Source: Anaerosacchariphilus polymeriproducens
GTDB lineage: Bacteria > Bacillota > Clostridia > Lachnospirales > Lachnospiraceae
NCBI RefSeq assembly: GCF_003363435.1
Contig: NZ_QRCT01000016.1
Location: forward strand, 62,001-126,000
Reading direction: 5' to 3'
Length of the DNA: 64,000 nucleotides
The first letter of the stretch is position 1; the number at the start of each line of letters is the position of its first letter. The position numbers and the translations under genes are program-made. Of this stretch, positions 29,157 through 37,241 are shown piece after piece. The notes beneath the pieces are model-generated. The model was not told the origin of the DNA. It saw nothing but the letters and a program-made list of their open reading frames with translations, and ran no database searches.

Positions 29157-32100
29157 CTATCCTTTCGCATTCGCATAAAATGCTTCTATTTGAGCTTGTT
29201 CTCTTGAAAGACCTTTCGATTCCATTACCATGATAGTATGAAGCATACGTGCATAATCATGAGGAAGGATCTTTTTAAATTTGTGAAGATAATCACCAAA
29301 GTTTTCTAAGATTTCTTTTCCTTTTTCAGAATTAGTTAATGCCACATGTTCTTTAATCATATCTTTTAACTGAAGTACATCATATTTTGAACTTACTTCT
29401 TCTAATGAAACCATATCTTTATTGATTTTTGTATATAAATCACTTTTCTCATCCAAAACATAAGCAATTCCGCCACTCATACCAGCAGCAAAGTTCTTTC
29501 CTGTATCTCCTAATACTACAACGCAACCGCCTGTCATATATTCGCATCCATGATCGCCTACACCCTCGACAACCGCTTTTGCTCCTGAATTTCTAACACA
29601 AAAACGTTCCCCGGCTACACCATTGATATAAGCTTCTCCGCTAGTCGCACCATATAAAGCTACATTTCCGATAATGATATTTTTATCTTGTTTAAATTTA
29701 ATTCCTCTTGGTGGATAAACGATCAACTTTCCTCCTGAGAGTCCTTTTCCAAAATAATCATTACTGTCACCTACTAATTCAAGCGTAAGTCCTTTCGGAA
29801 TAAAGGCACCAAAGCTTTGTCCTCCTGCACCTTTACATTTTATTGTATAAGTATCTGCTTCTAATGTATCATAATATTTCTTAGTGATTTCTGAGCCAAA
29901 AATCGTTCCAAACGCGCGGTCCGTATTGGTAACATCTATTTCAATACTTCTCTTTTGTTTTGCATCCAGAGCTGGTTTTAACTTTTTCAATAAAACTTTT
30001 TCATCTAATGTTTTTTCTAATTTAAAATCATAAACCTGTTTTGGATCATAAGTAACTCTTTCATTTTGTCCCACAAATGGATTATTTAGAATACGAGACA
30101 AATCCACTTTTGCAGTTCTTTCACTTCTATTATCTTTTACCTTTAATAAATCAGTTCTTCCTACTAATTCATCAATGGTACGAAGACCTAGTTTCGCCAT
30201 GTATTCTCTTAACTCTTGTGCAATGAACTGCATAAAGTTTACTACATATTCCGGTTTTCCTCTAAAGTTCTTTCTTAGTTCAGGATTCTGAGTCGCAACA
30301 CCGACCGGACAAGTATCCAGATTACATACTCTCATCATAACACATCCTAATGTTACAAGTGGAGCAGTCGCAAATCCATACTCTTCGGCACCCAGTAAGG
30401 CTGCTATTGCTACATCTCTACCGCTCATTAGTTTACCGTCTGTCTCAATACGGACTTTGTTACGAAGACCATTCATAATCAATGTTTGATGTGTTTCTGC
30501 CAGTCCTAGCTCCCATGGAAGTCCTGCATTTTGTATCGAACTTCTAGGTGCAGCTCCCGTTCCTCCATCATAACCTGAAATTAAAATTACCTGCGCACCT
30601 GCTTTCGCAACACCGGCTGCTACGGTACCTACTCCTGCTTCTGAAACTAATTTCACAGAAATTCTGGCTTCTTTATTAGCATTTTTTAAATCGTAAATAA
30701 GCTGCGCCAAGTCTTCAATTGAATAAATATCATGATGTGGTGGAGGGGATATCAACCCTACGCCCGGAGTTGAATGTCTGGTCTTCGCAACCCACGGATA
30801 TACTTTCTTACCTGGTAAATGTCCTCCTTCACCCGGCTTGGCTCCCTGTGCCATTTTTATCTGAATTTCTTTGGCACTAACTAAATACTTACTAGTTACA
30901 CCAAATCTTCCGGAAGCAACCTGCTTAATTGCAGAACAACGATTCACACCATTTGGACCAACCGTTAGTCTTTCTAAACTTTCTCCACCTTCACCCGAAT
31001 TGGATTTTCCCTTTAATTGATTCATTGCAATCGCTAATGCTTCATGAGCTTCTTGTGAAATAGAACCATATGACATAGCACCTGTTTTGAATCTTTGTAC
31101 GATAGAAGCCACGCTTTCTACTTCTTCAACTGGTATTCCCTTTTTGGGATAATTAAAGGTTAATAACGATCTTAAATTGGATGTCCTTGTTTCCTCATTT
31201 AAATTCGCCGTATACTCTTTAAATAAATTGTAATCTCCACGTCTTGTTGCTTCTTGTAGAAGATGGATGGTCTGTGGATTATAAAGATGCTCTTCTGCAC
31301 CACTTCTCATTTTATGCTGACCAATACTGTCCAAAGTCAAATCTAACTCAAGTCCCAGCGGATCAAATGCTGTAGAATGTAATTTTTCTACTGTATCCTG
31401 AATGTCTTGAATTTTGATTCCTCCAATTCTGCTTACCGTATTTGTGAAATATTTTTCAATCACTTCTTCATCTATACCAATTGCTTCGAATATTTGAGCT
31501 CCCTGATAGGATTGGATTGTTGAGATCCCCATCTTGGATGCAATTTTTACTATACCATGAAGAATCGCACTATTGTAATCATTAACAGCTGCATAGTAAT
31601 CTTTATCCAACATATTCGTTTCAATTAACTGCTTAATCGTTTCTTGTGCCAGATATGGATTGATTGCACACGCACCATAGCCTAACAAGGTTGCAAAATG
31701 ATGAACTTCTCTAGGTTCTCCACTTTCTAAAATCATAGCCACAGATGTTCTTTTCTTCGTCTGTACCAAATGCTGTTGAAGTGCTGATACTGCTAACAAC
31801 GAAGGAATAGCAACATGATTCTCATCAACGCCTCTATCAGATAAAATCAGAATATTTGCACCTTCACGGTATGCCCTGTCTGTTTCCACACATAAATGAT
31901 TGATTGCTTTTGCAAGACTTGTATTCTTATAATAAATAATAGGAATAACCTCTACTTTAAAACCAGGAACCTTCATGTTCTTAATTTTCAACATATCCGT
32001 ATTGGTTAATATTGGATTATTTACTTTCAGCACCTGACAGTTAATCGCCTTTTCTTCCAAAAGGTTTCCATCTTCTCCTATATATACAGTAGTAGAAGTA

Positions 32101-33710
32101 ATGATTTCTTCTCGAATCGCATCAATAGGTGGATTGGTAACCTGCGCAAACAGTTGTTTAAAATAATTGAATAATGGCTGATTCTGATTGGAAAGTACCG
32201 GAATCGGTGTATCTATTCCCATTGCACTAATCGCTTCTTTTCCTGTCTCAGCCATTGGCAATATTGAAGATTTAAACTCTTCATACGTATAGCCGAACGC
32301 TTTCTGCATTCTTGCTCTTTCTTTATCTTCTAACTTTGGAACACCTTGATTTGGAATTGGTATATCTGTCAATGAAATCAAATGTCTATCTAACCATTCT
32401 CCATATGGACGCTTATTTGCATATTCTTCTTTCAGATCATCATCATCAATTACTTTTCCACGAATCGTATCTACCAACAACATTTTTCCCGGACGTAATC
32501 TTTCTTTCACTATAATCTTTGTAGGATCAATATCTAAAACACCTACTTCTGATGATAAAATCAGTCTATCATCATCTGTTATATAATAACGGGATGGTCT
32601 TAACCCGTTACGGTCTAAAATGGCGCCCATCATGTCACCATCACTAAATAAAATTGATGCCGGTCCATCCCATGGTTCCATCATAGTTGCAAAATACTGA
32701 TAAAAATCTCTTTTCTTCTGAGACATCGTACCATTATTATCCCAAGGTTCCGGAATCGTAATCATAACTGCCAAAGGAAGCTCCATGCCGCTCATTACCA
32801 AAAATTCTAAAGTATTATCCAGCATTGCGGAATCAGAACCTTCTGCATTGATAACAGGAAGCACCTTATGCAATTCATGTTTTAGATACTCAGATTCCAT
32901 GGTCTCTTCTCTAGCCAGCATTTTATCGGCATTTCCGCGAATTGTATTAATTTCTCCATTGTGTACGATAATTCTATTTGGATGCGCTCTTTCCCAGCTT
33001 GGATTGGTATTTGTACTAAATCTTGAATGAACCGTTGCAATTGCAGATTCATAATCTGGACTTTGTAAATCTTTGAAAAATAAACGTAATTGATCTACAA
33101 GAAACATTCCTTTATATACAATAGTCCTGCTTGATAACGAAACGACATAGGTATCTTCATTGCTTTGTTCAAATACTCTTCTTGCAACATAAAGTCGTCT
33201 GTCAAATTCCAATCCCTGTTTCACATCTGCTGGTCTCTTGATAAACGCCTGCATTATATATGGCATACAGTCAACTGCTTTTTTTCCTAATGTTGCAGGT
33301 TCTGTAGGTACTTCTCTCCATCCGAGAAATTCCATTCCTTCCTTCTCAACAATAATCTCAAACATCTTTTTAGCCTGATTTCTTTTCAACTCATCTTGAG
33401 GGAAGAAAAACTGACCAACTCCATAATCTCTTTCTGAACCTAAAAAGACACCGAGAGGTTTCACAGCTTTGGAGAAAAATTTGTGTGAAATCTGTAATAA
33501 GATTCCTACTCCATCACCTGTTTTACCTTCGGCGTCTTTGCCTGCTCTATGTTCTAAATTTTCAACAATCTTCAGTGCATCTTCCACTGTTTGGTGCGTC
33601 TTCACACCTTTGATATTTACAACTGCACCAATACCACAGTTGTCATGCTCGAATCTAGGATCATAAAGTCCCGGATAACGAGTCTTGGCTTTGTTAAATT
33701 GTCCAACCAT
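29157..33710 (-). CDS. gltB: Glutamate synthase large subunit
   Basis: Alpha subunit, 1517 residues from the preferred start at 33710 (MVGQFNKAKTRYPGLYDP; AAAGGA site seven bases upstream). The frame is open to 33773, but that extension is Lys-rich and reaches into the promoter leader. Order: a short propeptide, the Ntn glutaminase domain beginning at Cys (DNCGIGAVVNIKG), a central domain, and an FMN-binding synthase domain (SGYDGGTGAAPRSS) with the [3Fe-4S] cysteines (CNLDTCPVGVATQ). A C-terminal beta-helix GXGXG domain follows. Principal ammonia assimilation step with glutamine synthetase. Confidence 0.97.
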   Translation of the reverse strand: MVGQFNKAKTRYPGLYDPRFEHDNCGIGAVVNIKGVKTHQTVEDALKIVENLEHRAGKDAEGKTGDGVGILLQISHKFFSKAVKPLGVFLGSERDYGVGQFFFPQDELKRNQAKKMFEIIVEKEGMEFLGWREVPTEPATLGKKAVDCMPYIMQAFIKRPADVKQGLEFDRRLYVARRVFEQSNEDTYVVSLSSRTIVYKGMFLVDQLRLFFKDLQSPDYESAIATVHSRFSTNTNPSWERAHPNRIIVHNGEINTIRGNADKMLAREETMESEYLKHELHKVLPVINAEGSDSAMLDNTLEFLVMSGMELPLAVMITIPEPWDNNGTMSQKKRDFYQYFATMMEPWDGPASILFSDGDMMGAILDRNGLRPSRYYITDDDRLILSSEVGVLDIDPTKIIVKERLRPGKMLLVDTIRGKVIDDDDLKEEYANKRPYGEWLDRHLISLTDIPIPNQGVPKLEDKERARMQKAFGYTYEEFKSSILPMAETGKEAISAMGIDTPIPVLSNQNQPLFNYFKQLFAQVTNPPIDAIREEIITSTTVYIGEDGNLLEEKAINCQVLKVNNPILTNTDMLKIKNMKVPGFKVEVIPIIYYKNTSLAKAINHLCVETDRAYREGANILILSDRGVDENHVAIPSLLAVSALQQHLVQTKKRTSVAMILESGEPREVHHFATLLGYGACAINPYLAQETIKQLIETNMLDKDYYAAVNDYNSAILHGIVKIASKMGISTIQSYQGAQIFEAIGIDEEVIEKYFTNTVSRIGGIKIQDIQDTVEKLHSTAFDPLGLELDLTLDSIGQHKMRSGAEEHLYNPQTIHLLQEATRRGDYNLFKEYTANLNEETRTSNLRSLLTFNYPKKGIPVEEVESVASIVQRFKTGAMSYGSISQEAHEALAIAMNQLKGKSNSGEGGESLERLTVGPNGVNRCSAIKQVASGRFGVTSKYLVSAKEIQIKMAQGAKPGEGGHLPGKKVYPWVAKTRHSTPGVGLISPPPHHDIYSIEDLAQLIYDLKNANKEARISVKLVSEAGVGTVAAGVAKAGAQVILISGYDGGTGAAPRSSIQNAGLPWELGLAETHQTLIMNGLRNKVRIETDGKLMSGRDVAIAALLGAEEYGFATAPLVTLGCVMMRVCNLDTCPVGVATQNPELRKNFRGKPEYVVNFMQFIAQELREYMAKLGLRTIDELVGRTDLLKVKDNRSERTAKVDLSRILNNPFVGQNERVTYDPKQVYDFKLEKTLDEKVLLKKLKPALDAKQKRSIEIDVTNTDRAFGTIFGSEITKKYYDTLEADTYTIKCKGAGGQSFGAFIPKGLTLELVGDSNDYFGKGLSGGKLIVYPPRGIKFKQDKNIIIGNVALYGATSGEAYINGVAGERFCVRNSGAKAVVEGVGDHGCEYMTGGCVVVLGDTGKNFAAGMSGGIAYVLDEKSDLYTKINKDMVSLEEVSSKYDVLQLKDMIKEHVALTNSEKGKEILENFGDYLHKFKKILPHDYARMLHTIMVMESKGLSREQAQIEAFYANAKG

Positions 33711-33790
33711 AGTCTCGTCCTTTCTTTTATTTCTTTTTTGTTGTTTTAAATGATATATTTTTTTATTTTTCATTTATTTTTGCACTAACT

Positions 33791-33819
33791 ACTATACTAC
33801 GTTTTTTAATATTTGTAAA
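33791..33819 (-). promoter_or_regulatory. Promoter of gltB-gltD
   Basis: Minus strand: TTTACA (33819-33814), 17-base spacer, TATAGT (33796-33791); leader of about 75 bases. Confidence 0.75.
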
Positions 33820-33836
33820 TAGTTTTTTTGTTTTAA

Positions 33837-33883
33837 TTGTCTGATTATTTGTTTTTAGCGCTTTTATTTTCGTTTTGTCTGAT
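33837..33883 (-). repeat. Spaced direct repeats upstream of the gltB promoter
   Basis: ATCAGACAA occurs twice on the minus strand (33845-33837 and 33883-33875), 38 bases apart, about 18 and 56 bases upstream of the -35. It may be an activator site for nitrogen control; it does not match the B. subtilis GltC box. Confidence 0.35.
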
Positions 33884-33948
33884 ATTTTAATGTATTTTTG
33901 TTTAATTATACCTTGTTTCTTATCAAAATGGAAAAGTCCGGTATATAG

Positions 33949-33986
33949 AAAAAAGATGGACTTCTAGGTGAAGACCCATCTTTTTT
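33949..33986 (-). terminator. Terminator of the VTC-DUF4956-CotH operon
   Basis: Stem AAAAAAGATGG...CTTC/GAAG...CCATCTTTTTT, with a two-base internal mismatch, directly after the cotH-like stop. Confidence 0.85.
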
Positions 33987-33989
33987 CTA

Positions 33990-35684
33990 CTAATTTTTTA
34001 TTTCTTTATCGTTTTTATTTTCCTTTATGTCTCTATTTTGACCTCCCATACTTCCCATTTCTGTTAAATTTAAGGAAGAAGCATCAATCAATTTACTTGC
34101 TTCATCATTCTGTCCATTTGTAGTTGCAGGAATCGTTCCTGCAAGTTGTCCTGAAACACTTTCAGCTCTTAGACTACAGAATTCTTTCAATGTATCAGTT
34201 CCTGCTAAAAATTCTTCATAGGTACAAAATGCTGTAGCATCATCTTTAACATAAGGTAAAATCATTTCTTTTGTTTTATCTATTAAATCATCTACATGTC
34301 CACTATCAAAACTTTCAGAAATAAATTCCGCAAAATATTTATGATATATTTCCAAATATTCTTGATTTTCTAATAATTTTGCTATCATCGGACGGGATTC
34401 TAAGTCACCTCCAAAAACCGGTGTGTCAATGGGATAGTTTACCATTGAAGTTGAAGTATTTGTTACATTTCCTGTATTTTCAACAGCATTACTTCCTGCA
34501 TCACCTCTGCCCATTTTGCCGGCTGAAAAAGTTCCAAATGCCAAATTATAGTCCCAGGCAATCATAGATAACTTTCCTTCTTCTTCATACAAATAATAGT
34601 TATGTATCATACTTCCTGTATAACTATCGAAATTTACCACAAAATTATGCACAACAAAGTAACGCAGAACCTCATCTATATTAACTACTTCATCTAGGTT
34701 ATCTCCTTCGTTCAACTGTTTCAGCGATAATATCAAACGCTCTTTATCCGTATTGGAAACTGATGTTTTTGCATTGTCAAAAATATTAGAATAACTGCTG
34801 TAGTCATTGTCTGTGTATACGAGACATACATCATCACTTCCCATACCCATCTTATTTCCATTCTTCCCTCGTTCTCCTCCCGGACCAAACATCTGTTTAC
34901 TACTATCATCTCCTGGTGGAGCTTGAGCCTGATCCACTGTTTGCTGCATTTCATTTGGAGGCTTTTGATTCCTTTCTTTTGCTGAAAAGTCAGTATCTGG
35001 TTTTGATTCACCCGGTTTAAACTTTTCTGCACCATCTTTGCTTCCAGCCATATTCATGTTATCCGGTTTATATAAATCACCAGCTGTATCGGAACCATAA
35101 TTTCTTGTAAGAAAAGAATCTTCTACTGCTTCTAAGGCCAAATAAAGCCCCCATTGATTTCCATTAACACTAATATTTGCATAACTGCAAAGTGGGGCAT
35201 CTGCTCCCATAGAATTCATTAATTGATAAGTTAGATAATCTTTCATATATGTGTTGTCTTGTATCATATTATTCAGTATCAATTTGTCAAGTCCGTAATA
35301 AGAATTTCCATCTGTATAATGATCAAATTCTATTTTAAAACTATATCTATTGTTTCCATAACTTGCAACACTGGTTAAAGATGTATTCCCTTTGGCTCTA
35401 ATTGCAACGTTTTTATAAGTTTCTCCATCAATGACAAGCGTACAGCTCATATACTCTTCTGATGCCGCATTTTTTAGAAACTCATCCCACTCATTTTCAT
35501 CCATAATAATATCAATCGAATGAACCGTATCTGTCGAAAATATTTTTTCATCGTAGGCCTGTTGTACGGAGTTTTTATCTGTAACTGTTTCTGAATTACA
35601 AAAGCTCATAAATACCACAGTTCCAAAAATAGCCAGTACTATAATTACACAACAGATTTTGTCAATGTATTTATGTTTTGACAT
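33990..35684 (-). CDS. CotH-family kinase, membrane-anchored, extracytoplasmic
   Basis: Protein of 564 residues with an N-terminal membrane anchor or uncleaved signal (about 10-28, CCVIIVLAIFGTVVFMSF). The CotH core follows: IDIIMDENEWDEF (about 57-69), AIRAKGNTSL (about 94-103), LNNMIQDNTYMKDYL, and the kinase-like active-site region HNYYLYEE...IAWDYNLAFG (about 361-384, probable metal Asp at 378). Residues about 213-283 are a Gly/Pro/Gln/Met/Lys-rich low-complexity insertion. CotH of Bacillus spores is an atypical protein kinase phosphorylating coat proteins; this copy is predicted to be surface-exposed. It follows the DUF4956 gene by 10 bases in an operon with a VTC-domain protein. Target unknown. 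Confidence 0.88.
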   Translation of the reverse strand: MSKHKYIDKICCVIIVLAIFGTVVFMSFCNSETVTDKNSVQQAYDEKIFSTDTVHSIDIIMDENEWDEFLKNAASEEYMSCTLVIDGETYKNVAIRAKGNTSLTSVASYGNNRYSFKIEFDHYTDGNSYYGLDKLILNNMIQDNTYMKDYLTYQLMNSMGADAPLCSYANISVNGNQWGLYLALEAVEDSFLTRNYGSDTAGDLYKPDNMNMAGSKDGAEKFKPGESKPDTDFSAKERNQKPPNEMQQTVDQAQAPPGDDSSKQMFGPGGERGKNGNKMGMGSDDVCLVYTDNDYSSYSNIFDNAKTSVSNTDKERLILSLKQLNEGDNLDEVVNIDEVLRYFVVHNFVVNFDSYTGSMIHNYYLYEEEGKLSMIAWDYNLAFGTFSAGKMGRGDAGSNAVENTGNVTNTSTSMVNYPIDTPVFGGDLESRPMIAKLLENQEYLEIYHKYFAEFISESFDSGHVDDLIDKTKEMILPYVKDDATAFCTYEEFLAGTDTLKEFCSLRAESVSGQLAGTIPATTNGQNDEASKLIDASSLNLTEMGSMGGQNRDIKENKNDKEIKN

Positions 35685-35694
35685 TTATTCACTC

Positions 35695-36366
35695 CTATCC
35701 CATATATTCTCCATTATAACTTACCAGAATTGCATTTTTTACGCCTGAAATATCAGCAAGTTGATTAATAAATGATGTGTCGTCTCCTTTTAATCTTATT
35801 TCATAGTTTAATTCGATATTATCTTTTGTGACCGTCTTACTTTTGATTATTTTTTTCTTCACATTTTTTCCCAAAAATGTATCCATCACTTTTTCAGCTT
35901 CTTGATTTTCGCAGTAAATCACTGCAATATATGGATTATCATATGTATTTTTATTTACAAAAACAAATAGCATAATTGCAATAAGCACCGAACCAAATAC
36001 AGCCAATGGAATTAATCCTGCAGCCAATACAATACCGGCTGCAATACTCCAAAACAAAAATGCAATATCCATCGGTTCTTTAATTGCCGTCCTAAAACGA
36101 ACGATAGAAAGTGCACCAACCATACCTAAGGATAAAACTACATTACTGGTCACTGCCAAAATCACAAAAGTACTAATCATAGTTAATGCAACTAAAGTTA
36201 CACCAAAACTTGAAGAATACATAAGTCCACTATTCGTTTTTTTATAAACAAAAAAGATAAGCATACCTATAGCAAAGGCCAGCACCATTGCTAATACCAT
36301 ATCTACAATCGAAACACTTCCAGCATTTTTTAGAAAACTTGATTTAAATATATCATTAAAAGTCAT
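35695..36366 (-). CDS. DUF4956 membrane protein
   Basis: Protein of 223 residues with about four membrane segments in the N-terminal 130 residues (for example IVDMVLAMVLAFAIGMLIFFV, and LGMVGALSIVRFRTA, the conserved DUF4956 core). A soluble C-terminal domain (about 140-223) of ferredoxin-like alternation follows. The motif SIVRFRTAIKEPMD is the hallmark of the family. DUF4956 proteins regularly accompany VTC-domain polymerases and CotH kinases, suggesting a membrane partner or channel; no biochemical function is established. Confidence 0.85.
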   Translation of the reverse strand: MTFNDIFKSSFLKNAGSVSIVDMVLAMVLAFAIGMLIFFVYKKTNSGLMYSSSFGVTLVALTMISTFVILAVTSNVVLSLGMVGALSIVRFRTAIKEPMDIAFLFWSIAAGIVLAAGLIPLAVFGSVLIAIMLFVFVNKNTYDNPYIAVIYCENQEAEKVMDTFLGKNVKKKIIKSKTVTKDNIELNYEIRLKGDDTSFINQLADISGVKNAILVSYNGEYMG

Positions 36367-36399
36367 AATATCCTCCTGAAATAGTAATTAGTTTATTTA

Positions 36400-37071
36400 T
36401 TAGTAAATTCTACATGCCGCATACTTTGAAAAAGCACATGACATATTACGATTTGTTTGAATGATATCTCTTATAAAATCAGGTAAAAAGGTATCATATT
36501 TCACTTCCAAAATAATTGCTGCATCTCCAATTCCGATTGTAGGAAGTTGTTCATTAAAAAAATCTATCCCAAAGATACCTGACCGGATTTCTTTATCAAA
36601 CGTAATTCTTACATTTCCAGCCCTGAAAACGTAGGGCTCTCTCACATAATCTACAATTGTTTTCGGACGCAATAATTGAGATTTCATCTTACTATAAAAT
36701 TCAATTAATAATCCATCTGAACTTTCAGACATCCATTGAATATCACTAGCTATTATTTTCTGCGTCTCTTCTTTTGTAAGTAACGTTGAAATTTTATTAG
36801 TCAAACCATTGATCTTACTTTTCTTCTCAAGACGTATGAAGGTTTCCTCATCATTGTAGCAGCGTATCCTGAATTTTTCCCTGTAATTAATACCATTTAT
36901 TTTTTCCTGTAATGCTTTATCCTTATAATTATCAAAATACAAACTACGAATTTTGTATTCTCCATCCTCATTCGCATAATTATCTTGATTTAAGACTTTC
37001 TTTAGTTTTTGACGTAAAGAATAATAATCACTATAGTTTAAAAAATGTTTATATTCATGCCTAAATTTCAT
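36400..37071 (-). CDS. VTC-domain (polyphosphate-polymerase-like) protein
   Basis: Soluble protein of 223 residues of the VTC/triphosphate tunnel superfamily. Visible tunnel motifs: RHEYKH at the start, IRSLYFDN, the basic REKFRIRCY, EKKSKINGLTNK, VDYVREPYV, RITFD, and ILEVKYD near the end. Yeast Vtc4 uses this fold to make polyphosphate from ATP; bacterial copies next to DUF4956 have been suggested to do the same, but this is unproved. It is the first gene of the VTC-DUF4956-CotH operon (33-base gap to the next gene). It lies after the trigger-factor-like gene and its terminator. Confidence 0.88.
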   Translation of the reverse strand: MKFRHEYKHFLNYSDYYSLRQKLKKVLNQDNYANEDGEYKIRSLYFDNYKDKALQEKINGINYREKFRIRCYNDEETFIRLEKKSKINGLTNKISTLLTKEETQKIIASDIQWMSESSDGLLIEFYSKMKSQLLRPKTIVDYVREPYVFRAGNVRITFDKEIRSGIFGIDFFNEQLPTIGIGDAAIILEVKYDTFLPDFIRDIIQTNRNMSCAFSKYAACRIY

Positions 37072-37101
37072 CCTTTCACCACCTCCTTTAGTTATTTAAC
37101 A

Positions 37102-37137
37102 AAAGCACTATCACATTATCTCTGATGATTGTGCTTT
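37102..37137 (-). repeat. Inverted repeat in the leader of the VTC operon
   Basis: AAAGCAC/GTGCTTT arms (37131-37137 with 37102-37108) enclose a 22-base region that can extend the pairing imperfectly. It lies between the predicted promoter and the ribosome site, so it may form an mRNA hairpin. Confidence 0.4.
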
Positions 37138-37183
37138 CATTGTGTTTGGTAAGTGATGAAATTCTGAACATTTTGAGCGTATT

Positions 37184-37215
37184 TCTCTATAATAGAAAAA
37201 CTGCGAATGATGTTA
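37184..37215 (-). promoter_or_regulatory. Possible VTC-operon promoter overlapping the upstream terminator
   Basis: Minus strand: TTAACA inside the terminator stem, 16-base spacer, TATTAT just after it. Coordinates are approximate. Alternatively the operon is read through from the gene upstream. Confidence 0.4.
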
Positions 37216-37238
37216 AAACATCCATTCGCAGTTTTTTA
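37196..37238 (-). terminator. Terminator of the trigger-factor-like gene
   Basis: Long stem AAAACTGCGAATG(G)ATGTT/AACATCATTCGCAGTTTT with a tiny loop and T-run, immediately after the stop at 37242. Confidence 0.85.
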
Positions 37239-37241
37239 TTA

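Noticed and set aside
29157-33710. Several 60-80-codon open frames on the plus strand opposite gltB
   Set aside because: They mirror the codon pattern of gltB, have no ribosome sites and no family resemblance.
36400-37071. Reading the VTC protein as a CYTH adenylate cyclase or thiamine triphosphatase
   Set aside because: The motif set (RHEYK, IRSLYFDN, VDYVREPYV) and the DUF4956 neighbour fit the VTC branch of the tunnel superfamily better.
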